NCBI GenBank assembly: GCA_016124795.1
Contig: WGNB01000019.1
Location: forward strand, 62,001-126,000
DNA length: 64,000 bases
Direction of reading: 5' to 3'
Origin: Rhodopseudomonas sp.
GTDB taxonomy: Bacteria; Pseudomonadota; Alphaproteobacteria; Rhizobiales; Xanthobacteraceae
Positions 46,952-57,027 of this stretch are shown piece after piece (the first letter of the stretch is position 1; the number at the start of each line of letters is the position of its first letter). A program made the position numbers and the translations under genes. The notes under the pieces were generated by a model. It made no database searches and was not told where the DNA came from. It saw only the letters and a program-made list of their open reading frames with translations.

Positions 46952-48643
46952 TCAGCTTTTCCGTTTGCCGCGCACCGGCGGCATCATGATGAACTCCCAA
47001 GGGCTCGGCATCGGTCCGACCGGCACTTCGATCAGGGTCGGTTCACGCGCGGTGAAACTTTCGCGCAGCGCGATCTTGAGTTCGGCGGGGCTGTGGGCGC
47101 GACGCCCGGTCGCGCCAAAGCTCTCTGCGAATTTGACGAAGTCCGGATTGGCCAGATCGCAGGCGATCAGCCTCCCGAATTGCTCTTCCTGGATGCGCTT
47201 TACGTTGCCGAAATGACCGTCGACAAACACGACGGCGGTCAGTGGTATGCGGTGGCGCATCGCTGTCGCCATTTCGTTGGCGGTATACATGAAGCCGCCA
47301 TCGCCGTTGATCGACAGCACCGGCACATCGGGCCGGGCATGTTGCGCGCCGAGTGCGGTGGCGTAGCCCCAGCCGAGATTGTCCTGGAAGCCGGGCGACA
47401 AGAAGGTCCGCGGCTTGTAGATCGGCAGGGCGAGGCGGGCGGCGAAGCCCAACTGGGTGACCTCGTCGACGAAGATGCCGTCTTCCGGCAACTCGGAGCG
47501 GATGGCGTCCAGGAAGGCGAGTTGCGGGGCGAGCTTGGCGAGGCCTTCGCGCATCTTGGCCTGGCGCGCCAGCATTTCGTCCCGGCGCGGCGCGCGGTTA
47601 TGATTGGTGCGCGCCAGCGCGTCGATCAACTGGCGCAGGATGGGCGCGCTGTCGCCGATCATCGCCACGGCCGGCTTGTGCAGCCGCTCGGGTTCGCTGG
47701 CGGCGGCATCGACCCGGACGATCTTGAGATCGCGGTCCATGCCCCATTGCGTGAACGGCGTCAGCAGACGGGTGCCGACCGCGAGGACGGCATCTGCTTC
47801 GCCCCAGAGGTCGCGGCCGAGCGGTAAATTGACACTGAAAGGATCGCGATCGTCGAGCACGCCCTTGCCGCGCCGGTAGGAGAGAACCGGCGCCTGCAAC
47901 ATCTGGGATAGCAGGGTGACTTCGAGCGACGCGTCCTGGGCGCCGCCGCCGGCTACGATCAGCACCCGTTCGGCCTTGCCGAGGATCTTGGCGGCGCGTC
48001 GCAGGTCGTCTTCGTCGATGCGCGGCGCGCGCGGTGGGGTCGGTTCCGGGATCGGCCCGACCTTGCCGCGCTGGCCCCAGACATCGATGGCGCATTCGAG
48101 CGCGGCAGGGCCGGGGCGGCCCTGATGCATCGATTTGATTGCCTTGGCGGTCTTGGCCGCCGCTTCGGCCGGCTGGTCAATGCGGGAGGTATGATCGACC
48201 AGCCGCGCGATAATGCCGGCCTGGTCGCGAATTTCGTGAAGATGGCCCTGCGACCGTCCAATGGCGGCGGCCGGGATCTGACCGACCATCGCCAGAACCG
48301 GTGCGTTCATGCCATAGGCGGTCAGGAGCGCGGCGCTGGAGTTCAAAAAGCCGGGACCGGGGACCACCGAATAGGTCTGGGGCTTTGCGGTCGCCAGCGC
48401 GGCTCCCAGCGCCATATAGGCGGCTCCCTGTTCATGCCGGGCATGAACGACCTTCAGATGATCGCCAGCCCGGGCAAAAGCATCGAACAGGTGGTCGTTG
48501 TGGACGCCGGGCAGGGCATAGACCGTGTCGATACCGTGGGTGAGCAAAGTCGCCACGGTCGCGTCGGCGGTCGACATTTCGGTCTCGACCGTCTTTGCGC
48601 TGGATTTGGCGGTTTTTTGCGATTTTTTCTGGGGATTTGGCAT
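46952..48643 (-). CDS. Thiamine diphosphate-dependent enzyme (acetolactate synthase-like)
   Basis: 563 residues from the ATG at 48643 with a ggagtg ribosome binding site; upstream frame is not in the family. Domain order: N-terminal PYR domain ([20 protein letters not shown], conserved Glu in [15 protein letters not shown]), central domain ([20 protein letters not shown]), C-terminal PP domain with [16 protein letters not shown] and the distal Asn in [10 protein letters not shown] completing the GDG-x(25-30)-N motif. Lysine-rich N-terminal tail. Substrate is unclear: acetolactate synthase, benzoylformate decarboxylase or oxalyl-CoA decarboxylase-like. Confidence 0.86.
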   Translation of the reverse strand: MPNPQKKSQKTAKSSAKTVETEMSTADATVATLLTHGIDTVYALPGVHNDHLFDAFARAGDHLKVVHARHEQGAAYMALGAALATAKPQTYSVVPGPGFLNSSAALLTAYGMNAPVLAMVGQIPAAAIGRSQGHLHEIRDQAGIIARLVDHTSRIDQPAEAAAKTAKAIKSMHQGRPGPAALECAIDVWGQRGKVGPIPEPTPPRAPRIDEDDLRRAAKILGKAERVLIVAGGGAQDASLEVTLLSQMLQAPVLSYRRGKGVLDDRDPFSVNLPLGRDLWGEADAVLAVGTRLLTPFTQWGMDRDLKIVRVDAAASEPERLHKPAVAMIGDSAPILRQLIDALARTNHNRAPRRDEMLARQAKMREGLAKLAPQLAFLDAIRSELPEDGIFVDEVTQLGFAARLALPIYKPRTFLSPGFQDNLGWGYATALGAQHARPDVPVLSINGDGGFMYTANEMATAMRHRIPLTAVVFVDGHFGNVKRIQEEQFGRLIACDLANPDFVKFAESFGATGRRAHSPAELKIALRESFTAREPTLIEVPVGPMPSPWEFIMMPPVRGKRKS

Positions 48644-48906
48644 CGTCACTCCGGCACTGCTGACCCTTGAGTTTGCAGATTGGTCCGAGTCTGTCGAGGA
48701 CCGAGCGGGGAACGCAGGGCGGCTATTCAGGCACCGCACTCGAGGTCGGCTCGCCGGTCGGTTTGGCTCGCCGTCGCCTTGACAAGGCGGACCCCCTATG
48801 CGTTTTTCGCCCGCCTTGCGCCGTGCGGCCAAACGCCTGCCGAATCGCAAGAAATGCCATTACACACGGCGCCAGACGCGCATCGATAACCGGAATCGCA
48901 CCCGCC

Positions 48907-50706
48907 ATGACCCTGCATCGCTATCGTTCCCACACCTGCGGCGCGCTGCGCGAAAGCGACATCGGCAAAGAGGTGCGCCTGTCGGGCTGGTGTCACCGCA
49001 TCCGCGATCATGGCGGCGTGCTGTTCATCGACCTGCGCGATCACTACGGCCTGACCCAGGCGGTCGTGGACCCCGATAGCCCGGCCTTCAAGTTGGCCGA
49101 GACCTTGCGCTCGGAATGGGTGATCCGGATCGACGGCAAGGCGCGCAAGCGCCCGGCGGGCACCGAGAACCCGGAACTGCCGACCGGTCAGGTCGAAGTC
49201 TACGTTACCGATATCGAGGTGCTGGGCGCGGCCGGCGATCTGCCGATGCCGGTGTTTGGCGAGCAGGAATATCCGGAGGATATCCGCCTCAAATATCGCT
49301 TCCTCGATCTGCGGCGTGAAAAGCTGCATAGCAACATCATGCTGCGCGGCGCGGTGATCGACTCGTTGCGGCGTCGGATGAAGGACGGTGGCTTCTTTGA
49401 ATTTCAGACCCCGATCCTGACCGCGTCGTCGCCGGAAGGCGCGCGCGATTATCTGGTGCCGTCGCGCATTCATCCTGGCAAGTTCTATGCGCTGCCGCAG
49501 GCGCCGCAGCAGTTCAAACAGCTCATCATGGTCGCGGGCTTCGATCGCTATTTCCAGATCGCGCCTTGCTTCCGCGACGAGGACGCGCGTGCCGACCGTT
49601 CGCCCGGTGAGTTCTATCAGCTCGATCTGGAAATGAGCTTCGTCACCCAGCAGGATGTGTTCGACGCGGTCGAGCCGGTCATTCGCGGCGTGTTCGAGGA
49701 ATTCGGCAAGGGCAAGAAGGTGACGCCGAAGTTTCCCCTGATCCCTTACGCCGAAGCCATTCGCAAATACGGATCGGACAAGCCGGATTTGCGCAATCCG
49801 ATCGAGATGCAGGACGTCAGTGCCGCTTTCAAAGATTCCGGCTTCAAGATCTTCGCACGCATTCTGGAGACCGAAGGCAACGCGGTCTGGGCCATTCCGG
49901 CGCCGACCGGCGGCAATCGTGCCTTTGCCGATCGCATGAATTCCTGGGCGCAGGGCGAGGGCCAGCCGGGCCTCGGCTATATCTTCTGGCGCGAGGGCGA
50001 AGAGGGCGGCGCGGGTCCGCTGGCCAAGAACATCGGCCCGGAACGCACCAAGATGATTGCCGATCAACTCGGCCTCAAGGTTGGTGACGCCTGCTTCTTC
50101 GTCGCCGGCAAGCCGAAGGATTTCTACAAATTCGCCGGCGCCGCGCGCACCAAAGTCGGTCAAGAGCTGAACCTGATCGCGCAGGATCGTTTTGACCTTT
50201 GCTGGATCGTCGACTTCCCGATGTTCGAATGGAGCGAGGAAGAAAAGAAAATCGACTTCTCGCACAATCCGTTCTCGATGCCGAACATGGCGGTCGAGGA
50301 GTTCCTTGCGCTCGATGCCAGCGATAGCGAGAAGCTGCTGTCGATCAACGCCTTCCAATACGACATTGTTTGCAACGGTACCGAATTGTCGTCGGGCGCT
50401 ATTCGTAACCATCGCCCCGAGGTGATGGAAAAGGCGTTTGCTATTGCCGGCTATCCGAAGGAAGTGCTGGAGGCCAAATTTGGCGGTATGCTGAGTGCCT
50501 TCCGGCTCGGCGCGCCGCCGCATGGCGGCATCGCGCCTGGCATCGACCGCATCGTGATGCTGCTGGCTGGCGAAGAGAACTTGCGCGAGGTCGTGCTGTT
50601 CCCGATGAACCAGAAGGCGGAAGACCTGATGATGGGCGCGCCGTCGGAAGTGTTGCCGAAGCAGCTTAAGGAACTCAGCCTGAGGCTGGATTTGCCGAAG
50701 AAATAA
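48907..50706 (+). CDS. aspS: Aspartate-tRNA ligase
   Basis: 599 residues from ATG at 48907 ([20 protein letters not shown]). Class II aaRS: N-terminal OB fold ([21 protein letters not shown]), motif 2 [22 protein letters not shown]/insertion domain, and motif 3 [10 protein letters not shown] His at residue 30 in [10 protein letters not shown], where many discriminating bacterial AspRS have Asn, suggests a non-discriminating enzyme that also charges tRNA-Asn and works with GatCAB; that is inferred from published determinants. Divergent from the TPP enzyme gene. Confidence 0.96.
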   Translation: MTLHRYRSHTCGALRESDIGKEVRLSGWCHRIRDHGGVLFIDLRDHYGLTQAVVDPDSPAFKLAETLRSEWVIRIDGKARKRPAGTENPELPTGQVEVYVTDIEVLGAAGDLPMPVFGEQEYPEDIRLKYRFLDLRREKLHSNIMLRGAVIDSLRRRMKDGGFFEFQTPILTASSPEGARDYLVPSRIHPGKFYALPQAPQQFKQLIMVAGFDRYFQIAPCFRDEDARADRSPGEFYQLDLEMSFVTQQDVFDAVEPVIRGVFEEFGKGKKVTPKFPLIPYAEAIRKYGSDKPDLRNPIEMQDVSAAFKDSGFKIFARILETEGNAVWAIPAPTGGNRAFADRMNSWAQGEGQPGLGYIFWREGEEGGAGPLAKNIGPERTKMIADQLGLKVGDACFFVAGKPKDFYKFAGAARTKVGQELNLIAQDRFDLCWIVDFPMFEWSEEEKKIDFSHNPFSMPNMAVEEFLALDASDSEKLLSINAFQYDIVCNGTELSSGAIRNHRPEVMEKAFAIAGYPKEVLEAKFGGMLSAFRLGAPPHGGIAPGIDRIVMLLAGEENLREVVLFPMNQKAEDLMMGAPSEVLPKQLKELSLRLDLPKK

Positions 50707-50710
50707 TAAA

Positions 50711-51991
50711 TCAGGCGCGCGCTTCGCCGATTTCGGCGCGTGCCTGCCGAACGCTTTCTTCCAGGTCCTTGAGGTCTGCTTTCTCGGGAATGTCGCGGTT
50801 TCCGGCATCGAGCACCAGCTGTAGATGCTTCTCCAGTGCGGGACGATGCGCGTCGTCGGCCTGTTGTAGCAACATACCGATGCTTTCCGCCATGCGGATA
50901 AGAACCGCGGCTTTGCCGTCGGCGTTTTGTCGGATTTGATTGAAGGCCGCATCGGTTACGCCTTCGAATGACGATACGGGTGCGACGACGCGAATGTGGC
51001 CGTTGGAATCCGTCCATTGGCTTTGCGGTGTCCCGCGCCGCATCATCAGACGCAGCGACAAGGCGAGGCGGTTGATGACTGCGAGTGCGGTGAAGACGTC
51101 GTTGATCCCGGGCGATAGTGCGCGCAAGGCGACCTCGACGAGATGCCTTGCAGCGTATTCGAGGTCCTGCACCGTTGTTCGTTCGCTGCCGGTCAGGACG
51201 GCGTTCTGGATCGCCGCTTTGACCTCGTCAGTGAGCCGCGATTTCGGCGTCACGTAGGCAGCGACAACGCCGGCGACAATGTGGTGGCCGGCGCGCAGAT
51301 TGAGCGAGACGCGCACATCGGCTTTCTCTGCGGCGGCGGCAATCGCCGGGTGGTCGATGGCTTGGACGTAACCGCCATTGTTGATCACCACGGCCGCGCC
51401 CTTGCGGTCGATTTCGGTAGCTTCCGTTATATGGTCGCTTTCGTCGGGACATAGCCGCCGGATGTCGCGGTCCAATTGCTGGCCGACTCGCTCGACCACA
51501 TTATCGGCGACGATCGAGCGCGCCAGATGATGGACGAACAGCAGAAGGGCGATCAATGACAATAGGACCAAGAAGGTACCGCCGGTGACTGCGATATTAG
51601 GAACGATCTTCTGGTTGCCATAGGCGCTGCGCAGCACCAGCAGCAGATAAACCACCGTGCCGATGAACAGCCCGAGCGACATTTGAGTCTGCCGGTTGCT
51701 CATGAAGCTGCGGATCAGGCGCGGCCCGAGTTGCTGAGCGGCCAGCGTCAGGACGACCATGGTGATCGAGACCGCCAGTGTCGCCATATTGATCATGGCG
51801 GTCATCAGGCTGGATAGGAAGTCCGGCGCTTGCGCGTTACTGCCGCCGAACAGGACCAGGATGGACGGATTCGAATAGCTGGCGTTGAGCGCGATAAAGG
51901 CGAGACCGCCCGCGCACAGAACGATCAGCAGCGGAAGGGCCCAAAGGCTCTCCCGCACGCGCTGCCAATAAGTCAGTAAACGGGTCAACAT
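50711..51991 (-). CDS. DUF2254 membrane protein
   Basis: 426 residues. Four N-terminal membrane segments (about 20-40, 60-90, 105-125, 140-160), then a long cytoplasmic domain. Segments such as SITMVVLTLAAQQLGPRLIRSFM, GQQLDRDIRRLCPD and LSPGINDVFTALAVINRL characterise the family. Function unknown. It ends 4 bp from convergent aspS, so no room for a separate terminator. Confidence 0.87.
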   Translation of the reverse strand: MLTRLLTYWQRVRESLWALPLLIVLCAGGLAFIALNASYSNPSILVLFGGSNAQAPDFLSSLMTAMINMATLAVSITMVVLTLAAQQLGPRLIRSFMSNRQTQMSLGLFIGTVVYLLLVLRSAYGNQKIVPNIAVTGGTFLVLLSLIALLLFVHHLARSIVADNVVERVGQQLDRDIRRLCPDESDHITEATEIDRKGAAVVINNGGYVQAIDHPAIAAAAEKADVRVSLNLRAGHHIVAGVVAAYVTPKSRLTDEVKAAIQNAVLTGSERTTVQDLEYAARHLVEVALRALSPGINDVFTALAVINRLALSLRLMMRRGTPQSQWTDSNGHIRVVAPVSSFEGVTDAAFNQIRQNADGKAAVLIRMAESIGMLLQQADDAHRPALEKHLQLVLDAGNRDIPEKADLKDLEESVRQARAEIGEARA

Positions 51992-52091
51992 CGGATCGGG
52001 CGTGCCCTCTTGGTGCCTGCCGCCATAGCAGACGCGGTTTCCGCGCGGCGGGAGGCCGCGCGACGGTCCAAGAGGGAACCCGTTGGAACCG

Positions 52092-53015
52092 TTATCGTTC
52101 CGGCAGCGGAATGAACTCTATCTCGTCGCCGGGCACCTTCTGGAAGTGTCCGGCCTTCCAGTCGGCCTTGGCTTGTTCGATACGCTCTTTGCGCGACGAC
52201 ACAAAGTTCCACCAGATGTGGCGGGGCCCGTCCATCGGCGCGCCGCCGACAATAACGAAGTGACAGTCGGAGGCGGCTGAGACGGTGATCCTGTCACCCG
52301 GTTTGAATACCAGGAGCCGGCCGGGCTCGAATATGTCACCGGCGATGTCGATGGCGCCATCGATGACATAAAGCGCGCGCTCCTCGTGGTCGGCATCGAC
52401 TGGCAGCGTGGCGCCGGCTTTGAGGAAGACATCGCCGAAGATGGTCTCATGCACCACCGGTACCGGAGACGAAGTCCCGTATAGTGAGCCGACGACAACA
52501 CGGACGGTCTTGCCGTTATCCTGCACCATTGGAAATTCCGAGGTCGCATGATGCGCAAAGCCGGCTTCCATTTCTTCCTTGGCTTGCGGCAGGGCGACCC
52601 ACATCTGCAAGCCATGGATCGGGCTCCCGGTGGTGCGCAGGCCGGTATCGGTGCGTTCGGAGTGCACGATGCCCCGGCCGGCGGTCATCCAGTTGACTTC
52701 GCCCGGCTTGATCGCGACGGCGGTGCCGAGGCTGTCGCGGTGCATGATCTCGCCGTCGAACAGGTAGGTGACGGTGGACAGGCCGATATGCGGATGCGGC
52801 CTTACATCGAGGCCGGTTCCGGCGCGAAATTCGGCCGGGCCGAAATGATCGAAAAAGATGAAGGGCCCGACCATGCGGGAGCGCGCCGACGGCAGCGCGC
52901 GCCGAACCGAAAAGCCGTCGCCGAGATCGACCGTGCGCGGCACCACCACTTGCGCGATGGCGTCGCATTGATAGGCATTGCCCGCTTCGGGATCGTCGTG
53001 CGGCGAAAAACTCAT
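52092..53015 (-). CDS. Pirin family protein
   Basis: 307 residues from the ATG at 53015, preceded by an aaggag ribosome binding site 7-8 nt upstream; the frame extending to 53108 is not cupin-like. Two cupin domains, with the pirin metal residues H74, H76 (RPHPHIGLSTV), H118 and E120 (GRGIVHSERT). Bacterial pirins often have quercetinase-like activity or act as cofactors; exact role unknown. Confidence 0.92.
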   Translation of the reverse strand: MSFSPHDDPEAGNAYQCDAIAQVVVPRTVDLGDGFSVRRALPSARSRMVGPFIFFDHFGPAEFRAGTGLDVRPHPHIGLSTVTYLFDGEIMHRDSLGTAVAIKPGEVNWMTAGRGIVHSERTDTGLRTTGSPIHGLQMWVALPQAKEEMEAGFAHHATSEFPMVQDNGKTVRVVVGSLYGTSSPVPVVHETIFGDVFLKAGATLPVDADHEERALYVIDGAIDIAGDIFEPGRLLVFKPGDRITVSAASDCHFVIVGGAPMDGPRHIWWNFVSSRKERIEQAKADWKAGHFQKVPGDEIEFIPLPER

Positions 53016-53282
53016 AAGCTCTGCTCCTTGGGCTGATCGCGAACGGTGCGTCGGGTCCAAAGCCATCGTGCCAGAAGACGATGGACGATTGGACCGAATT
53101 TTCACCATTTGCCGCGACGATAACCCCGTTTATCTCAAAATTTTACCGGTCGCTAACCATAACCCGTCCGGATGACCGCTTTTCGCGCTTTGCGAGAGGG
53201 GGCGGGCGCGGGCTTAAGCCGCTCTTTACGGCGGCATGGCTGACTGGCTTGCACCAGAATGGTTAGGCTAGCCGGAGCTAGA

Positions 53283-54905
53283 ATGGGTTCGTTCGTGCGC
53301 GGATTTACGCGCCAAAACATTATTGCGATCGCGGTCGGCGTTCTGGTCGCCGGGGCTCCTCTGGTTGCGTTCAATTTCTGGCTGAGCGGTGTGATTGACC
53401 GGCAAGGCCAGGAAGAGACCATCGGCACCGCCATGCGCGCAGTCGCGCTCGCCGAACAGCGCGCCGTTCAGGTCGTGCATGTGCTCGATAAACTGGCGGC
53501 CCGAGGGGTCGATCAATGCGGGCCTGACGCCATCGGCATCATGCAGCGCGCCGTCTTCGTCACGCCTCCGATCAAGGAAATCGGTGTGGTCGGGCCGCAG
53601 CATCAGACCCTGTGCAGCAACAGGGGATCCGGTTCGCGGGACCAGCGCGTTATATCGTCCGAGCTTCTGACCGGGACCAACCCGTATTCGCTCGATATCG
53701 TCGAAACCGAAGACGGCCAGCACATGGTCGAATTGCGCCGCGCCGGCGATAACGGCCGCGCCTTGGCGGCCCTGGTGCCGACCAGCCTGTTTCTGCCGCA
53801 GGTGATGCGGCCCGGCGAATTGTCGAGCGCCTATGTCCTGGTGGAGACCGGCGAAGGCGCGACGATCGGCGAAATCGGCGAACGCCCGAACGAGCATTAT
53901 GACAACCTGTTCATCGCCACCCAGCGCTCGAGCAAGTTCGGCTTTAACGTCAGCGTGATGACGCCGCGCGGCCAGATCATGGCCGGTCAGGGCGACCTGA
54001 AATGGATCGGTTTGCTGATCACCGGCCTGATCGTGGCGGCGCTGGCCGGTTTCAGCGTGCTGACGCCGCGACGCTCGCCCAACAACCCGGTCGCCGAGAT
54101 GGAGCGCGCGCTCGCCGCCGGTCAGTTCGTGCCGTATTATCAGCCGATCGTGGATATCCGGTCCGGCCAACTGCGCGGCGCCGAGGTGCTGGTGCGATGG
54201 CGCAAGCCCGATGGCACGCTGGTGCCGCCGGGCGTGTTCATTCCGTTGGCGGAAACCAGCGGCATGATCAGGCCCATGACCTTCGATCTGATGCGGCGGG
54301 TGTGCGCCGAGGCCGGCCAAGTCGTCGGCAGTCGTCCGGCATTGAAGATATCGTTTAACTTCGCCGGCATGCTGTTTAGCGACGAGACGATCGTCAAGGA
54401 CGTGCGGGATACGTTCGCGGCGTCGCCGATCAGGCTGTCGCAAGTCGTTCTGGAAGTGACCGAGCGCGATCCGATTCAGAATTTCACGCTGACCCGGCAG
54501 GTCATCGCGGCCTTGCAGGACCTGGGCGTTCGAATCGCGATTGACGACGTCGGCACGGGCCATAGCGGCTTGTCTTACATGCTCAAGCTCGGCGTCGATA
54601 TCATCAAGATCGACAAGATGTTTGTCGACGCCATTGGCACCGACCGCAATTCCACCACGATCGTCGAAACGCTGGTCGACCTCGCGCACAATATGCGAAT
54701 GGACGTGGTGGCCGAAGGTGTCGAGACGTTTGAACAGGTCGTGCATTTGCGCGACCTCGGCATCCGTTCGGCGCAAGGTTATGTGTTCGCGCCACCGTTG
54801 CCGGGCTCGGCCTTCCTCGAATTGGTCGAGGCGATGGATTCGCTCGGGGCGATGGGCGGTGAGATGCCGGCCCTGACGACGGCTGTCACGACGGAAGCGG
54901 CCTGA
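53283..54905 (+). CDS. CSS-motif and EAL domain cyclic-di-GMP phosphodiesterase
   Basis: 540 residues from the ATG at 53283 (ggag upstream). A membrane helix (about 12-35), then a periplasmic CSS-motif-type sensor (two Cys: QCGPDAIG and TLCSNRGSG), a second helix (about 240-260), and a cytosolic EAL domain (about 275-525). EAL motifs: GAEVLVRW (E-V-L instead of E-A-L), FNFAGM, DDVGTGHSGLSYM, IKIDKMFVDAI and AEGVET. Key acidic residues are retained, so c-di-GMP hydrolysis is plausible; the periplasmic Cys pair suggests redox control, known for CSS-EAL proteins. Confidence 0.9.
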   Translation: MGSFVRGFTRQNIIAIAVGVLVAGAPLVAFNFWLSGVIDRQGQEETIGTAMRAVALAEQRAVQVVHVLDKLAARGVDQCGPDAIGIMQRAVFVTPPIKEIGVVGPQHQTLCSNRGSGSRDQRVISSELLTGTNPYSLDIVETEDGQHMVELRRAGDNGRALAALVPTSLFLPQVMRPGELSSAYVLVETGEGATIGEIGERPNEHYDNLFIATQRSSKFGFNVSVMTPRGQIMAGQGDLKWIGLLITGLIVAALAGFSVLTPRRSPNNPVAEMERALAAGQFVPYYQPIVDIRSGQLRGAEVLVRWRKPDGTLVPPGVFIPLAETSGMIRPMTFDLMRRVCAEAGQVVGSRPALKISFNFAGMLFSDETIVKDVRDTFAASPIRLSQVVLEVTERDPIQNFTLTRQVIAALQDLGVRIAIDDVGTGHSGLSYMLKLGVDIIKIDKMFVDAIGTDRNSTTIVETLVDLAHNMRMDVVAEGVETFEQVVHLRDLGIRSAQGYVFAPPLPGSAFLELVEAMDSLGAMGGEMPALTTAVTTEAA

Positions 54906-55010
54906 TCGAAGGCCGACCGCGTCGTATGCTGCCTCTGGCCGCGCGTGATTTGAAAAATCCAATCGCTTTGTCTAAGTTTCGGCCGCATAACAAATAGCGG
55001 AGTGACTTTC

Positions 55011-55334
55011 ATGAATCGGAAAATGACGGCGGCGGCCTTGCTTGCCTTGACGGCTTTGACGGCAGGCATTGCGGCGCCGTTGCCGGCGCACGCCCAGAAC
55101 AACACCTTGGGCGGCGCGATTATCGGCGGTGGCGTTGGCGCGATCATCGGTGGCGCTGCGACCGGCCGAGCTGGCGGAGCGGTGGCCGGTGGCATCATCG
55201 GCGCAGCAGCCGGCGCCGCGCTCGGATCGCAGATGGAGCCGCGTCATCGCGGTTATTATTGGTACCATGATCGTTGCTGGTTGCGGCGTGGCGATGGCAG
55301 CTACTATCGCGTGGCGAGCCGTCATTGCCGGTAA
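55011..55334 (+). CDS. Glycine-zipper outer-membrane-type protein
   Basis: 107 residues from ATG at 55011 (cggag upstream). Signal peptide 1-28 (ending AHAQ), then a Gly-zipper repeat (GGAIIGGGVGAIIGGAATG, GGAVAGGIIGAAAGAALGS) and a short C-terminal segment (YYWYHDRCWLRRGDGSYY) with two Cys. Similar to YMGG-like/Rickettsia 17-kDa-type small surface proteins. Abundant and low-complexity; exact role unknown. Confidence 0.82.
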   Translation: MNRKMTAAALLALTALTAGIAAPLPAHAQNNTLGGAIIGGGVGAIIGGAATGRAGGAVAGGIIGAAAGAALGSQMEPRHRGYYWYHDRCWLRRGDGSYYRVASRHCR

Positions 55335-55640
55335 TCGGGCAATATCCGGTATCTGGATAATAAACGCGCCGGCCGGGTCGTGCCCGGCCGGAATCGCGGG
55401 CATCGTCATTCGATGAGTCGTCGATCGAGATGCCGCTGCAAGTCAGGCGTTGATGGCATCCGGCTGAGCTTGCGATAAATGCAGCGAAAGGAGCCGGCTT
55501 GCTACGCGACGGCGCCGCCAGGTGGGCCTCGGGGCGTGGGCGCGCGCGTCTGAAGCCAGCTCCTTTCTTGCGTGTGCATGATGGGGCCGAAAACGTCGTC
55601 CTGCACCGGGCGGCCCGGCGGGCGCGTTCGGAATCATGCG
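55335..55640. other. Gap with a long imperfect inverted repeat
   Basis: About 300 bp between the convergent glycine-zipper gene and zinc-ribbon gene, with no supported ORF. It contains the inverted repeat described at 55486-55567. Confidence 0.45.
55486..55567. repeat. 15-bp inverted repeat (14/15) around 52 bp
   Basis: gaaaggagccggctt (55486-55500) and aagccagctcctttc (55553-55567) are inverted copies with one mismatch, flanking a GC-rich 52-bp core with no ORF. It could be a structured small RNA, a strong termination hairpin for the convergent genes, or an element remnant. Confidence 0.55.
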
Positions 55641-55919
55641 CTACGCTGCTGCGAAGTGAACCGTGGTTTCGAAGGCATAGCCGCAAACTTCACATTGCCA
55701 CAGATGACGGGCGCGACCGACGTCGAGCCACTCCGTCCATTCGGGTAATATGAGCGGCTCGTGGCATTGCGCGCAGCAATTCGTCTGACGCATTTGCCCG
55801 ACGGTGCGGCCGATCGGCAGTCCCGGCATTTGCGGACTGCCCGCCCGGGCCGGGGGCATCCGGCCCGATCGCGAAACCGGCCGGGATGTCTTGCCTTTAC
55901 CGCGGTGGTCGATCTGCAT
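55641..55919 (-). CDS. Small zinc-ribbon-like protein
   Basis: 92 residues from the ATG at 55919 (ggag upstream); ATG 55931 and GTG 55940 are alternatives. A Lys/Arg/Pro-rich N-terminus is followed by CAQCHEPLILPEWTEWLD and LWQCEVCGYAFET, two CxxC pairs that likely bind zinc. The TEW and CGYAFET pattern occurs in small conserved proteins of Bradyrhizobium-type genomes; function unknown, possibly nucleic-acid binding. Confidence 0.7.
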   Translation of the reverse strand: MQIDHRGKGKTSRPVSRSGRMPPARAGSPQMPGLPIGRTVGQMRQTNCCAQCHEPLILPEWTEWLDVGRARHLWQCEVCGYAFETTVHFAAA

Positions 55920-56369
55920 GGAGAGCTCCATCGACTGCACGTTTGGACCGGAACTTGTCGATCGAGTCGTTGGGCTTCGGAAACAGGCGCTTTGTTTGCC
56001 GTGTGGCCCGCCGGTCGATCGGAGGCTGTGCCTCTTGCGTCGTTCGGTTCTTGTCTTCGGGTATTTTTGTCCTTGGGTATTCTTGTCCTTGGGTATTTTC
56101 AGACCTGTCCGGTGGCGTCATCCGTTTCGCCGTGAAGGCTTTGCCGGTATGGCGTCACCCAAAACGTGAAAAAAACCATACCGTCACGATCATGAAAATG
56201 AAGCAGCACTACTGACATAATCGCCGCCGCGAATGGTGCGATATGGGCGCAAGCTTCCAGATTATCAGGATATTCGCAGTCCACCGGGCTACGGCGAGCC
56301 GGTCAAGACGGTTGATAATTCAATAACAAGACATTCGATCACACAGTCGCGGACGGCATGGCCGCGCCA
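55920..56369. other. Promoter region of the zinc-ribbon gene with a tandem repeat
   Basis: About 450 bp upstream of the zinc-ribbon gene, with no gene I can support. The only notable structure is the three-copy 16-bp repeat (56051-56098). Confidence 0.45.
56051..56098. repeat. Three tandem 16-bp repeats
   Basis: Units ttgtcttcgggtattt, ttgtccttgggtattc, ttgtccttgggtattt at 56051, 56067 and 56083; the last two differ at one position. Sited about 130 bp upstream of the zinc-ribbon gene start, in its leader or promoter region on the minus strand. Spacing of 16 bp is about one and a half helical turns, so direct operator phasing is not obvious. Confidence 0.6.
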
Positions 56370-56522
56370 CTACTTCTTGTCGATCGAGATGCCGTGCGGC
56401 CCGATGTTGAGCTGGACACCTTTCGGTTCGCGATGGTCTTCGTAGACTTTGTAACCGAGGATGCCGACGACCACGCAAAGCGCGGCGACAACGGCCAATA
56501 GAATATTGCGATTAATCGGCAT
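56370..56522 (-). CDS. Small single-span membrane protein (50 aa)
   Basis: Fifty residues from ATG at 56522, preceded by gaggggg. N-terminal PINRN, then one hydrophobic helix (ILLAVVAALCVVVGILGY, about 7-24), then a charged tail (KVYEDHREPKG) with an NIGPHGISIDKK end. It fits a bitopic inner-membrane protein. Looks like a conserved short protein of this group; function unknown. Confidence 0.75.
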   Translation of the reverse strand: MPINRNILLAVVAALCVVVGILGYKVYEDHREPKGVQLNIGPHGISIDKK

Positions 56523-56697
56523 AGGTCCCCCTCATATAGCCGCCTGACAACTGCCGTCAGTGCCAATAGTTCCATGGGGTAGGGCTTTCTCCGGGCAGCG
56601 TTTTGAACCGGACACGGCAGCCGGCGGAGGAAGACGGTGCACAAATCGGTATGGCCCGGCTTGTGGCGATGCGGTGGCATCGGCAAATATAGCGGCA

Positions 56698-57027
56698 ATG
56701 GACCCGCAAGCCGCCGCGCCGAAAACCACCACCAAGCCGACCGAACGTCTTCAGGCGCGCACCAAGCCGCAGCGTCCGCCGATGTGGAAGGTGATTCTGC
56801 TCAATGACGACTTCACGCCACGCGAGTTCGTCGTCGAGGTCCTGAAAGCGGTGTTCAGGCTGAACGAAAGTCAGGCCTTTCGGGTGATGTTGACCGCGCA
56901 CCAGAAGGGGGCCTGCGTCATCGCGGTCTATAGCCGCGATGTGGCCGAAACCAAGGCCCGCGAGGCGACCGACCTCGGCAAGGCCAATGGTTTTCCGCTT
57001 TATTTTACCACCGAGAAGGAAGAATAA
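56698..57027 (+). CDS. clpS: ATP-dependent Clp protease adaptor ClpS
   Basis: 109 residues. N-degron adaptor that delivers substrates with Leu/Phe/Tyr/Trp N-termini to ClpAP. The core is recognisable: WKVILLNDDFTPREFVVEVL (35-54; NDD and the Thr that close on the N-terminal residue), FRLNESQAFRVM, HQKGACVIAVY and the C-terminal EKEE. The first 28 residues are a flexible Ala/Lys/Arg tail. No clpA adjacent in the window. Confidence 0.94.
   Translation: MDPQAAAPKTTTKPTERLQARTKPQRPPMWKVILLNDDFTPREFVVEVLKAVFRLNESQAFRVMLTAHQKGACVIAVYSRDVAETKAREATDLGKANGFPLYFTTEKEE

Noticed and set aside
48796-50952. 718-residue open frame opposite aspS
   Set aside because: Antisense shadow of AspRS, with no domain features.
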